A DNA stretch of 64,000 bases from Blastopirellula marina (lineage in GTDB: Bacteria; Planctomycetota; Planctomycetia; Pirellulales; Pirellulaceae), in NCBI RefSeq assembly GCF_002967765.1, contig NZ_PUHY01000012.1:372001-436000 (forward strand), in the 5' to 3' direction. The translations under genes and the position numbers were made by a program. Positions 50,781 to 58,969 of this stretch are shown piece after piece; position 1 is the stretch's first letter, and each line of letters opens with the position of its first letter. The notes under the pieces were generated by a model, which did not search any database, had not been told where the DNA came from, and saw only the letters and a list, made by a program, of their open reading frames with translations.

Positions 50781-51446
50781 ATGTTGGTTAAATCACTCAT
50801 TTGGACAGGTATGTTGGGCATTGCGATGGTTTCGTTGAGCTCGACTGCCAAGGCCGATCACTTCACCCACGAAGGTCGATTGGTCCGTGACATCGAAGTG
50901 CTGCATCACGCAGTGGACGATTTTTATCACGAGGTCGACCATCACCGTCGCTACTCGGATCTAGCTCGGGAAGCTCGAGCGCTGTTGCGAGAAGTGGATC
51001 ACTTCTGCGACACAGCTCAGCGTCGTGGCGGGCTCGGCCACCTGAAAGCCGATTTCCGCGGCGTCTCGCGTGAGATGCGTCATGTCCAACAAGACTTGTA
51101 CCGATGCTGGAATCACTATCACGACCACCACGGTGAAAGCCACATCCTAAGCTCCTGGGCACGTGTCGAACGAGCGTTCGATCGAGTTTACTACGATCTG
51201 TACGAATCGCACTGTGGATACATCCAGTATCACTGCTCGATCGGGAATGGTTACGGTCATGGACATGGTCACGGCCATCACAACGGTTACCAGGGTAACG
51301 GCCCGTTCGTCCCTGGCAACGCAAGCAGTCCGTTCTACGGCAACCAAGGCGGAGTGAGCTTCGGTCACTCCAACGGTAAGTTCCAAGTCCGTGTCGGCGG
51401 CAACGCCCCTGGCTGGGCTCACCTGCTCAAGGCTGCCATCAAATAG
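50781..51446 (+). CDS. Secreted histidine-rich protein
   Basis: A 221-residue exported protein (signal peptide WTGMLGIAMVSLSSTAKA). The mature part is rich in His, Asp and Arg: VLHHAVDDFYHEVDHHRRYS, MRHVQQDLYRCWNHYHDHHG, and a YGHGHGHGHHNG run. This composition suggests metal binding (zinc, copper or nickel). The segment WARVERAFDRVYYDLY is repeated in variant form in the protein at 51873, so the two are probably paralogous. Function unknown. A strong terminator follows. Confidence 0.75.
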   Translation: MLVKSLIWTGMLGIAMVSLSSTAKADHFTHEGRLVRDIEVLHHAVDDFYHEVDHHRRYSDLAREARALLREVDHFCDTAQRRGGLGHLKADFRGVSREMRHVQQDLYRCWNHYHDHHGESHILSSWARVERAFDRVYYDLYESHCGYIQYHCSIGNGYGHGHGHGHHNGYQGNGPFVPGNASSPFYGNQGGVSFGHSNGKFQVRVGGNAPGWAHLLKAAIK

Positions 51447-51468
51447 TCGAGGGGTATGACTCGACGAG

Positions 51469-51507
51469 AAAGCGTGCGTCTGCCTGCCGCACGCTTTTCT
51501 TTTTTTC
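51469..51507 (+). terminator. Intrinsic terminator after the His-rich protein
   Basis: AAAGCGTGCG (51469-51478) pairs with CGCACGCTTT (51488-51497), followed by a run of Ts. A smaller stem GTCGAG/CTCGAC (around 51447-51466) precedes it directly after the stop codon. Confidence 0.85.
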
Positions 51508-51577
51508 TTGGAATCGCACTCGTCTCAGGTATGCTTTCTAGCTCACCAAGACCAATTCGGTACCAGGGAGCGATGCG

Positions 51578-51799
51578 TTGGAAGAAAGAGAATACCTAAT
51601 CGATTTTCCCGGTGAATATAACGGGACAAAAATCGCGTCGTGGCTGACATTCTGGCTGGCTGCTTTCTTATTTTGGTTGGCTTTCTTCGCCGGAGGTGGT
51701 ATTCAGTTCCTGATTGCCAGTTTGCTGGCCTATATCGCTTCAATCATGCTTTACGATCGCTATTTGAGACAACTTAAACCGGATGATGACTTGTCTTAG
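51578..51799 (+). CDS. Small membrane protein with TTG start
   Basis: A 73-residue protein. Acidic head (MEEREYLIDFPGEYNG), two helices (SWLTFWLAAFLFWLAFFAGG and IQFLIASLLAYIASIML) and an acidic tail. The TTG at 51578 is eight bases after GGGAG and is the best start; a nearby ATG in another frame opens only nine codons. Family unknown. Confidence 0.65.
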   Translation: MEEREYLIDFPGEYNGTKIASWLTFWLAAFLFWLAFFAGGGIQFLIASLLAYIASIMLYDRYLRQLKPDDDLS

Positions 51800-51872
51800 T
51801 TTTTCTTGGCCCCCATCCGCCAGCGTCCTTAGAATGAAAGCATCGACTCACTTCGCTCTGGAGGTCTTGCCC

Positions 51873-52472
51873 ATGTTTCGACGGACGTCACTGCTGAGCT
51901 TACTTGCCGGCCTGTTAATGATTGGTTCGTTCTCCGCATCGGCCTCGGCACAAAGCATATTCATTCAGCGTGGAAACATGGCCGCCGATGCACTTTCGCT
52001 GGAGCATTCGGTCAAGAAACTTGCCGCGCATGATACGGGGATGCAAACGCTCAACTCGACCTTGCAAGAGATGGCCAACTACTCAGAGAAGTACACCCGC
52101 TTGGCACAGCGTCAGGGAAGTTACTACGCCCTCCAGCGTGGCTTCGATCCGATGATCGCTTACTACAAGCAAGCGCGGAATATCATCGAGAATGCTTCGG
52201 ACTGGAAGCAGGGCAATCCGCGACGACAAGACTGGCGGAATGTCGAGGACAACCTCGATCGCGTTTATAACGACCTATACGGCTACGACTTGTTGGATCC
52301 CTACTTCGGACGCCATCCCGACTTCGCTGCCGTGCCGATCCGTCCTCAGATTCCGCCTCAAGTACTTCATCCTGGCTGGGATTATCGTGAACGTGTGATC
52401 GAGCGACCTTATGTGATCGCTCCCCCCAAGACCACCACCTATCGACTCGGTGGCGATCCGCAGCAGTTCTAA
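51873..52472 (+). CDS. Secreted protein related to the His-rich protein
   Basis: A 199-residue exported protein (signal peptide with LLSLLAGLLMIGSFSASASA). The mature part contains LEHSVKKLAAHDTGMQTLNS, GSYYALQRGFDPMIAYYKQA and WRNVEDNLDRVYNDLYGYDL, which resembles the WARVERAFDRVYYDLY of the 50781 product. A Pro-rich C-terminus ends the protein. GGAGG is eight bases before the ATG at 51873; the in-frame extension to 51783 is not supported. Function unknown. Confidence 0.75.
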   Translation: MFRRTSLLSLLAGLLMIGSFSASASAQSIFIQRGNMAADALSLEHSVKKLAAHDTGMQTLNSTLQEMANYSEKYTRLAQRQGSYYALQRGFDPMIAYYKQARNIIENASDWKQGNPRRQDWRNVEDNLDRVYNDLYGYDLLDPYFGRHPDFAAVPIRPQIPPQVLHPGWDYRERVIERPYVIAPPKTTTYRLGGDPQQF

Positions 52473-52492
52473 GTCGAAGGTCAAGAAACGCC

Positions 52493-52527
52493 AAGATGGC
52501 CAACGTCGGACTCGACGTGGCCATCTT
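52493..52527. terminator. Hairpin between convergent genes
   Basis: AAGATGGCCAACGTCG (52493-52508) pairs with CGACGTGGCCATCTT (52513-52527), with one bulged base and a 4-base loop. It lies between convergent stops and could end transcription from both sides. Confidence 0.65.
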
Positions 52528-52558
52528 ACGTGTGATCGGTGCTTAATCTCGGGCCGGT

Positions 52559-52771
52559 TTAGCGGCCGTGTCGCCAGTGGTGCACGCGGCGAACATTGTT
52601 GCCGTAGAAGTGACCAGGACGGTTGGGGCGTTCCAGCAGTGGCATCGAGCGAACGTGCGAACGATAGGCAGCTCGAGTCATTCCATTCAAGTTGGTCGCT
52701 TGGAAACCAAACAAAAACGCACCAACAAGGGCCAAGCTGCACAGGACATTCATGCGGGAGGAAGGAGTCAT
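52559..52771 (-). CDS. Small secreted protein
   Basis: A 70-residue product starting at ATG 52771 with AAAGG seven bases before. A hydrophobic signal-like part (VLCSLALVGAFLFGFQATN) is followed by a basic, Arg/His/Asn-rich tail with HFYGNNVRRVHHWRHGR. A short exported peptide or membrane-tethered protein is likely. Short length keeps confidence moderate. Confidence 0.5.
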   Translation of the reverse strand: MTPSSRMNVLCSLALVGAFLFGFQATNLNGMTRAAYRSHVRSMPLLERPNRPGHFYGNNVRRVHHWRHGR

Positions 52772-52926
52772 GGGGAAACCTTTCTATCTATTTTCAGTAC
52801 CAAAGGACGCGAAAGTATAGCTCTCCAGTCGCGTCAGGCCGCCCCAGCCGACAAATTTCCTCAAACTCGCCAAGCAGCCCAGTACCCCCATTCAGCAAAA
52901 TCGATACCAAAACACCTACTTGGTGG

Positions 52927-54696
52927 CTATTCCGTATCGAGACGGGCGATATCAGGCGAGATCGCCTCCAATTCCATGCGAAGATAGCGCTTCACTTGGT
53001 TGGTCGTCTTCATCTCCATCACTTTTTCGACCACCCTTTCGGCGTGCTCGACCGTGGCTTGATTGGCCAACTCCTTGATGGTGGGGATGAACGCCGGGCT
53101 CATACTGAAACTGCGGAGTCCCATTCCCAGAAGCAGGAGGAACGCCCGCGGCTGACCGGCCATCTCGCCGCATAACGTGACCGGAATGTTGGCCTGATTG
53201 CAAGCCTCGATCACGTGCTTCAACGTGATCACCACAGCGGGCGAAAGAGGTTGGCAGAGGCCGCTGACCTTGGGATTATCGCGATCGGCCGCCGTCAGAT
53301 ACTGAACCAGGTCGTTCGAACCGATCGAAACGAAGTCAACCAGTTCCAGCAGGTGATGGATCGCCACCGCCGCGGCAGGCACTTCCAGCATCATACCGAC
53401 CTTCACTTCCCCGCGCGGAATACCACGCTCGTCGAGCGATTTCTCGGCCTTGCGAACCAAGTGCCGAGCTTTGCGCATCTCTTCGACGTTGGTGATCATC
53501 GGGAACAGCATGTTCACCTCACCCGGTTCGCCTGACTTCAGTTCGGCAGCGCAGCGCATGATCGCGCGGATCTGCGACATGAAGAACTCAGGGTGCTCGA
53601 ACGATAGACGAATGCTCCGCCAGCCCATGAACGGATTGGCCTCGTTGTGGTTGTGCCCGAGATACGCAACCGTCTTGTCGCCGCCAATATCAAGCGTGCG
53701 GATCGTCACGTAATGACGAGGCGACTTCTGTAAAATCTCGCGATAAACGGCGAACTGCTCGTTTTCGTCCGGGACATTTTCGTGCGTCAGATAAAGGTAC
53801 TCGGTACGGTAAAGGCCGACTCCCTGGGCCCCCATCGCCACAGCCGACTCGACATCCTTAGCGTTGTTGATGTTGGCCAACAACTTCAGCTCGGTTCCGT
53901 CGCGCGTGACGGCTGGTTGATCGCGATTAGCGGCGAGCTGATCCTTTAAATCGAAGAACTCCCGTTCCAGCTTGCGGTACGCGGCCAGCTCTTCCGATTC
54001 GGGATTGATCGAAACAATCCCCTCGCTGCCGTTCACCACGACAGTGTCACCCGTCTTCACTTTGCTCAGCAAGCCGGAAACGCCGCTGACAGCCGGTATA
54101 CCGCGACTTCGTGCGATCAATGCCGCATGACTCGTCTGGCTGCCTGCTTGCGTGACAATGCCGTGTACGTCCGCCTCGCCCAAGGCGACTGCCTGAGAAG
54201 GCAACAGTTCGTCGGCGATGACAATCAGCGGACCACTGAGGCCCGATTCTTCCTTGTCGTTTAAGACGTCCGACAGATACGCGCTGAGCCGGACCACGAC
54301 GTCGCGAATGTCGTTTAACCGTTCCTGAAGATACTCGTCCCCCGTCTTCGAGAAGATCGAGGTGTACTCTTCCAACAAGCGATGTAGCGCTCCGGCAGCG
54401 GTCACGCGTTCCTCGACAATCCAGTGACGCACCTTATTGGTGAACGCCGGATCGCGGAGGATCGTTTGATGCACGGCAAAGATGGCGGCTTCGTTCTTGC
54501 CAATCTGCTCTTCCACTTTGGCTTGCAGTGCCGCCAGATCGACCGCCGTCCGTTCGCGAGCCTGTTCGTAGCGCGCAAGCTCCTTGTTCACTTCGTGCTC
54601 TTCCAGACGTTTCCGATCCGGATTCACGAAGATCTCAAGAATGCAGTACGCCACCCCAATCGCAATGCCTGGGGAGACTGCTAGTCCTTTTTCCAT
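52927..54696 (-). CDS. ptsI: Phosphoenolpyruvate-protein phosphotransferase (enzyme I of the PTS)
   Basis: A 589-residue enzyme that takes phosphate from phosphoenolpyruvate and passes it to HPr. The start MEKGLAVSPGIAIGVAY is typical; the phosphorylated His is in GSQTSHAALIARSRGIPAV, near residue 190. The PEP-binding half has GAQGVGLYRTEYLYL, NPFMGWRSIRLSFEHPEFF, VSIGSNDLVQYLTAADRDN and the catalytic Cys in VTLCGEMAGQP. ATG 54696 is chosen; a GTG at 54705 is in frame. No HPr, EII or HPr kinase genes are in the window, so whether the system is regulatory or for sugar uptake cannot be told. Confidence 0.93.
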   Translation of the reverse strand: MEKGLAVSPGIAIGVAYCILEIFVNPDRKRLEEHEVNKELARYEQARERTAVDLAALQAKVEEQIGKNEAAIFAVHQTILRDPAFTNKVRHWIVEERVTAAGALHRLLEEYTSIFSKTGDEYLQERLNDIRDVVVRLSAYLSDVLNDKEESGLSGPLIVIADELLPSQAVALGEADVHGIVTQAGSQTSHAALIARSRGIPAVSGVSGLLSKVKTGDTVVVNGSEGIVSINPESEELAAYRKLEREFFDLKDQLAANRDQPAVTRDGTELKLLANINNAKDVESAVAMGAQGVGLYRTEYLYLTHENVPDENEQFAVYREILQKSPRHYVTIRTLDIGGDKTVAYLGHNHNEANPFMGWRSIRLSFEHPEFFMSQIRAIMRCAAELKSGEPGEVNMLFPMITNVEEMRKARHLVRKAEKSLDERGIPRGEVKVGMMLEVPAAAVAIHHLLELVDFVSIGSNDLVQYLTAADRDNPKVSGLCQPLSPAVVITLKHVIEACNQANIPVTLCGEMAGQPRAFLLLLGMGLRSFSMSPAFIPTIKELANQATVEHAERVVEKVMEMKTTNQVKRYLRMELEAISPDIARLDTE

Positions 54697-54779
54697 TCCC
54701 GACACAATGGTCTCGCTTAAACAGATGCCGCAGGGAAGGTCCGCCTATCACCGCATTATAGCAGTCTTCTTCCCACAAT

Positions 54780-55284
54780 GTGCCACGTGCGGCTACTTAG
54801 CCACAATCTAAAGGGGCCATTTCCGCCACAGCCCCGATAATTCGTTTCGACATCGACCTCAATACAATGGATACGCCACTGGGGTACTCTAGGTCGCAGA
54901 TATTGTGTCACATCCCAATGGGGGATGGGAAGACGAGAGATCGTCTCAAAGCTGTTCGAGTTGCTCCAATCATCGCAGCGGAATCGGCTTAGGGAAGTAC
55001 CACAAGCTACGTTCCTGCCGGAGCAAACTGCTTGCAGACCCTGCCCCGTCGATCGACACGGCTTCCGAATCTTCCTTAATTCCTCGTTTCCCCCAAAACA
55101 CCCAAGACTGCCGCCGCCAGGCGCCCTCTCTTTGGTTTCTTGTTCTCTTCTTTTCTTTCCTCTTCTCTTCTCTTCTTTAGGTCAACAATGCGTCGCCTTG
55201 CATGGCGACAAGTTGGCGACAGTTAACTGGCTAAGGAATTTGCCCCTCCCGCTCCTGCTGCAGTTGCTCCCTTCGGAGCACGTC
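54780..55284. other. Intergenic region with pyrimidine-rich tract
   Basis: No gene is supported between the enzyme I start and the small membrane protein. At 55143-55178 there are 36 consecutive pyrimidines, including three near-perfect copies of TCTTC. A 212-codon frame crosses the region but its composition is not protein-like. Confidence 0.5.
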
Positions 55285-55467
55285 TCACTGCAACAGTCCG
55301 GCACAAGTTCCCATCAGCGAGGCCAGATAAGTGACCAGGGCGAAAGTCCAGATCATGGGGAAACGGCGCGTTCCGAGATTCGCCGTGGGACAAATCACCA
55401 GAAACAGCACGATCGCCAAGGTGGTCGTCACGCTGAGGGAAATCAGAATGCCCAGAGGCCAGTTCAT
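55285..55467 (-). CDS. Small two-helix membrane protein
   Basis: A 60-residue product starting at ATG 55467. Two hydrophobic segments, GILISLSVTTTLAIVLFLVI and WTFALVTYLASLMGTCAGLL, joined by the basic NLGTRRFP turn, form a plausible membrane hairpin. The gene lies downstream of sucD's terminator on the same strand. Family unknown and evidence limited to topology. Confidence 0.5.
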   Translation of the reverse strand: MNWPLGILISLSVTTTLAIVLFLVICPTANLGTRRFPMIWTFALVTYLASLMGTCAGLLQ

Positions 55468-55505
55468 GAAGGTTCACCGGCAGAATGGACGTTGCGGCGC
55501 AGCCA

Positions 55506-55544
55506 CAAAAAAGAGTGGCCACAGACAAGTCCGTGGCCACTCTT
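55506..55544 (-). terminator. Intrinsic terminator of the sucCD operon
   Basis: Minus-strand stem AAGAGTGGCCACGGAC (55544-55529) with GTCTGTGGCCACTCTT (55526-55511) and a T6 tail. One of the strongest terminators in the window, 25 bp after the sucD stop. Confidence 0.92.
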
Positions 55545-55568
55545 GAGAAACTCGCTTTGGTGAGCGAT

Positions 55569-56447
55569 TTATTTCTTGTTGTCGATGGCTCGCTTCAGGG
55601 CCGTACCCATGTCCGCTGGGCTCTCCGCGATTTCGACGCCAGCGTCACGCAGGGCAGCGAACTTTTCGTCAGCCGTTCCCTTACCACCACTGATGATCGC
55701 GCCAGCGTGACCCATTCGCTTACCAGGAGGGGCCGTGCGACCCGCGATGAACGCAGCAACCGGCTTGTCGACGTTGGCTTTGATGTAAGCTGCCGCTTCT
55801 TCTTCGGCCGTACCACCGATTTCGCCCATCATCATGATCGCTTCGGTAGCACCATCGTTTTGATACATTTCGAGCAAATCGATGAACGAGGTACCGACGA
55901 TCGGGTCACCACCCAAACCGACACAGGTCGATTGACCCAGGCCGAGATTGGTCAGCTGCCAGACCGCTTCATAGGTGAGAGTACCGCTGCGGCTCATCAC
56001 ACCAACGGGGCCCTTCTTGTGAATGTAGCCCGGCATGATGCCGATCTTGCATTCTTCTGGTGTAATCACGCCAGGGCAGTTCGGACCGATAAGGACCGAC
56101 TTGCTCTTTTTGACGATGTCGTAGACAGGAACCATGTCGAGGACCGGCACCCCTTCGGTGATCGCGCAGATCACTTCGATCCCGGCGTCGACTGCTTCCA
56201 GAATGGCGTCGGCGGTGAAGGGTGGAGGCACGAAGATCATCGTGGCGTTCGCCCCAGTTTCCTTCACGGCTTCTTCCACCGTGTCGAACACTGGCAAACC
56301 TTCGACGGTCTGGCCACCTTTGCCCGGCGTAACACCGCCGACCATCTTGGTGCCGTATTCCTTACACCCCTTGGTGTGGAACTCGCCGACCTTGCCGGTG
56401 ATGCCCTGACAAATGACCTTGGTGTCTTTGTTGACGAGAATGCTCAT
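55569..56447 (-). CDS. sucD: Succinyl-CoA ligase, alpha subunit
   Basis: TCA-cycle enzyme converting succinyl-CoA to succinate with formation of ATP or GTP. The 292-residue product has [40 protein letters not shown], the CoA-binding Rossmann part and the phosphohistidine site [16 protein letters not shown] near the C-terminus (His of GHAGAI). Length matches the family. The gene follows sucC by 51 bp, which contains a short heptamer repeat, and ends at a strong terminator. Confidence 0.95.
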   Translation of the reverse strand: MSILVNKDTKVICQGITGKVGEFHTKGCKEYGTKMVGGVTPGKGGQTVEGLPVFDTVEEAVKETGANATMIFVPPPFTADAILEAVDAGIEVICAITEGVPVLDMVPVYDIVKKSKSVLIGPNCPGVITPEECKIGIMPGYIHKKGPVGVMSRSGTLTYEAVWQLTNLGLGQSTCVGLGGDPIVGTSFIDLLEMYQNDGATEAIMMMGEIGGTAEEEAAAYIKANVDKPVAAFIAGRTAPPGKRMGHAGAIISGGKGTADEKFAALRDAGVEIAESPADMGTALKRAIDNKK

Positions 56448-56453
56448 AGCAAG

Positions 56454-56481
56454 TTTTCAGTGTTCAGTTTTCAATGTTCAG
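56454..56481. repeat. Heptamer tandem repeat in the sucC-sucD spacer
   Basis: Four tandem copies of a 7-bp unit: TTTTCAG, TGTTCAG, TTTTCAA, TGTTCAG (consensus TKTTCAR). It fills more than half of the 51-bp spacer. Short heptamer tandem repeats occur in several bacterial phyla. Confidence 0.7.
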
Positions 56482-56498
56482 TGAAGACGCCCAAGGAA

Positions 56499-57683
56499 CT
56501 AGGCAACGGTGGCAACAACCTTCTTCGCCGCGTCGGTCAGACCGTCGGCGATGATGATGTCGATGCCCGAATCGGCCAGCAATTGGCGGCCTTGTTCCAC
56601 TTCAGTACCTTCCAGCCGTACGACCAGAGGCACATTGAAGTCGAGCTTCTTGTAAGCTTCCAAGAGAGCATTGGCGATGGTCGTGCAACGCATGATGCCG
56701 CCAAAGATGTTGACCAGCACGGCCTTCACGTTCTTGTCGTCCAACAAAATGCTGAACGCTTCGGTGACCTGATCGACATTGGCACCGCCGCCGACGTCCA
56801 GGAAGTTGGCTGGTTCGCCGCCGTGTAGCTTGATGATGTCCATGGTGCTCATCGCCAGGCCGGCACCGTTGACCAGGCAGCCAATGTTACCGTCGAGCTT
56901 CACGTAGCTGAGACCCGTATTGCCGGCACGAACTTCGGCTGGCTCTTCTTCGCTCAAGTCACGCAGTTCGGCGATATCCTTGTGACGGAACATCGCGTTC
57001 TCGTCGAAGGTCATCTTGCAGTCCAGGGCGATCATACCCCCATCGCCGGTGATGACCAGCGGGTTGATTTCGGCCAAGGCACAGTCGGTTTCGACGTAGA
57101 CCTTGCACAAACCCTTGATGAACTTTTCGGCACTGCGAGCGGCTGGCCCCGAGATTTCGAGCTTCTTGCAAAGCTTGCGAATCTGGTAGCTTTGCGGGCC
57201 GAGAGCCGGATTGAAGTGTTCTTTGAAGATCTTTTCTGGCGTGTGGGCGGCGACCTCTTCGATCTCGGTGCCACCTTCGCTCGACATCATCAGAACTGGC
57301 AGCTTAGCTGCACGATCGAGCACGATACCGAGGTATAGCTCGCGTTTGATGTCGCAGCCTTCTTCCACTAAGACTTGGTTGACAACTTTGCCTTCCGGAC
57401 CGGTCTGAATGGTGACCAGTTCTTTACCCAGCAGGCCTTTAGCAACGGCGGCGGCTTCGTCGGCCGATTTCACCAATTGCACACCGCGCTGGTCGGCGTT
57501 GTCTTTCACGGTCCCTTTACCGCGACCACCGGCGTGGATTTGAGCCTTCACCACGGCGATGCTACCACCCAGCTCGGTATAGGCGGCACTTGCTTCTTCG
57601 GGGGTCTTAGCAACGATGCTGCGAGGTACGGCGACCCCGGCTTGGCGAAGGATTTCCTTCGCCTGGAACTCATGAATCTTCAT
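56499..57683 (-). CDS. sucC: Succinyl-CoA ligase, beta subunit
   Basis: The 394-residue partner of SucD. The ATP-grasp part starts [20 protein letters not shown] and includes [55 protein letters not shown] and the nucleotide/CoA region [20 protein letters not shown] followed by [14 protein letters not shown]. The end has [15 protein letters not shown]. Length and order match the family. GGAAG is seven bases before the ATG. First gene of the sucCD operon. Confidence 0.96.
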   Translation of the reverse strand: MKIHEFQAKEILRQAGVAVPRSIVAKTPEEASAAYTELGGSIAVVKAQIHAGGRGKGTVKDNADQRGVQLVKSADEAAAVAKGLLGKELVTIQTGPEGKVVNQVLVEEGCDIKRELYLGIVLDRAAKLPVLMMSSEGGTEIEEVAAHTPEKIFKEHFNPALGPQSYQIRKLCKKLEISGPAARSAEKFIKGLCKVYVETDCALAEINPLVITGDGGMIALDCKMTFDENAMFRHKDIAELRDLSEEEPAEVRAGNTGLSYVKLDGNIGCLVNGAGLAMSTMDIIKLHGGEPANFLDVGGGANVDQVTEAFSILLDDKNVKAVLVNIFGGIMRCTTIANALLEAYKKLDFNVPLVVRLEGTEVEQGRQLLADSGIDIIIADGLTDAAKKVVATVA

Positions 57684-58039
57684 CGACTACTTCCAACGAC
57701 AATGGGATACGTCGAGGCAGGAAAAGCCGGATTATACGACTGCGGGAAAAAGAGGGTCAACCAGAGGAGGGTACGGAAAACGCCGAGAACCGCTGCGCTC
57801 GTTTGTCGGCCCGCGTTTGCAAGCGTCCGTAATTAAGGGAAGAAAAGAGCTTACGTTCGCTTAGCCGGAAATTCGTGAATGATCTCGGAATTTATCGAGA
57901 CTTCTTGCTTCCATGCGCGCCGCTGGCTCGCCAAATGAACAGTTTGCGCGGTCTACCACTTTACTGAGACGAATTTAATAGCCCCCTGCGTCTCAACTTG
58001 CTATAGGTGAGGTCACGATTAGACCTGCCTGTCTCTTCA
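57684..58039. other. Divergent intergenic region
   Basis: These 356 bp between sucC and the cyanophycinase-like gene contain no gene that I can support and no striking repeat or hairpin. They presumably hold the sucCD promoter and the promoter of the gene at 58040. Confidence 0.4.
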
Positions 58040-58870
58040 ATGAAGACCAAAACCCTCTTTCGAGCCTGCCTCATGCGCCCCTTTCTCGTTATTTTTGCCT
58101 GGACGCTTTGCTGTTCGTCATTTGTCCCAATGGACGTTCGCGCCGCTGAAAACATGCGTCCGGGGACGTTGATAGTCGTAGGAGGAGGTGGTCTACCGGA
58201 TGCGATCAGCAATCGATTCGTGGAGCTTGGAGGAGGTAAGGAGTCGCGCCTAGTCATTATTCCCACGGCGGCAGATAACCCGAAACCGGACAACGAACTG
58301 GCAGCGATGTGGAAGAAACGAGGCATCCAGGAAATCGCCATTCTGCATACCACCGATCGGGAGGTCGCCGACAGCGCGACGTTTGTGGCCCCTTTAAAAG
58401 AAGCGACCGCGGTCTGGATTGGTGGTGGCCAGCAGTCGCGTCTGGCCGCAGCCTATCAAGGGACCGCGGTCGAGCGAGAACTTATTGCTTTGCTTGAACG
58501 AGGCGGCGTGATCGGCGGAACGTCAGCAGGAGCGGCGATTCAATCGCAAGTGATGATCGCCAGCGGCAATCCCATCCCAGAAATCAAACAAGGCTTCGAC
58601 CTGGTTCCCGATGCGATTATCGATCAGCATTTCTTGAAACGGAACCGCATCAACCGCTTGCTAACCGCCGTCAGCCAACATCCAGAGCGTTGCGGAGTCG
58701 GAATCGACGAAGCCACAGCTATTGAAGTGAACGGTCGCGAGTGTCGCGTGCTGGGAGACTCGTTCGTGATCGTCGTCCAGGCTCAAACGGACGGCAAGAT
58801 GCCTAACATTCAGACGTTTGATCAGGGAAAGAAATTCGCTCTATCGCCACGGCAATCGGTCGCTAATTGA
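58040..58870 (+). CDS. Exported cyanophycinase-like peptidase (S51 family)
   Basis: A 276-residue serine peptidase-like protein. The signal peptide (MRPFLVIFAWTLCCSSFVPM, ending near VRA) is followed by GTLIVVGGGGLPDAISNRFV, LVIIPTAADNPKPDNELA and VWIGGGQQSRLAAAYQG. The nucleophile serine is in VIGGTSAGAAIQSQ, near residue 162. FDLVPDAIIDQHFLKRNRIN and VGIDEATAIEV complete the family pattern. Cyanophycinases cleave beta-aspartyl peptides; whether this one does is unknown. ATG 58040 is preferred over GTG 58007; ATG 58073 is a third possibility. Confidence 0.88.
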   Translation: MKTKTLFRACLMRPFLVIFAWTLCCSSFVPMDVRAAENMRPGTLIVVGGGGLPDAISNRFVELGGGKESRLVIIPTAADNPKPDNELAAMWKKRGIQEIAILHTTDREVADSATFVAPLKEATAVWIGGGQQSRLAAAYQGTAVERELIALLERGGVIGGTSAGAAIQSQVMIASGNPIPEIKQGFDLVPDAIIDQHFLKRNRINRLLTAVSQHPERCGVGIDEATAIEVNGRECRVLGDSFVIVVQAQTDGKMPNIQTFDQGKKFALSPRQSVAN

Positions 58871-58969
58871 AATCAAACGTAGCGGCAAACCGAATTTAGA
58901 CCGTCAGCCCCATAATCGTCTCAGTGACGATGAGGTATCACTCAGCCGGGCAAGGCACCTCGATCTCAT

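Noticed and set aside
54925-55563. 212-codon plus-strand frame between ptsI and sucD
   Set aside because: It runs through the pyrimidine tract and over the sucD terminator, and its sequence is low-complexity.
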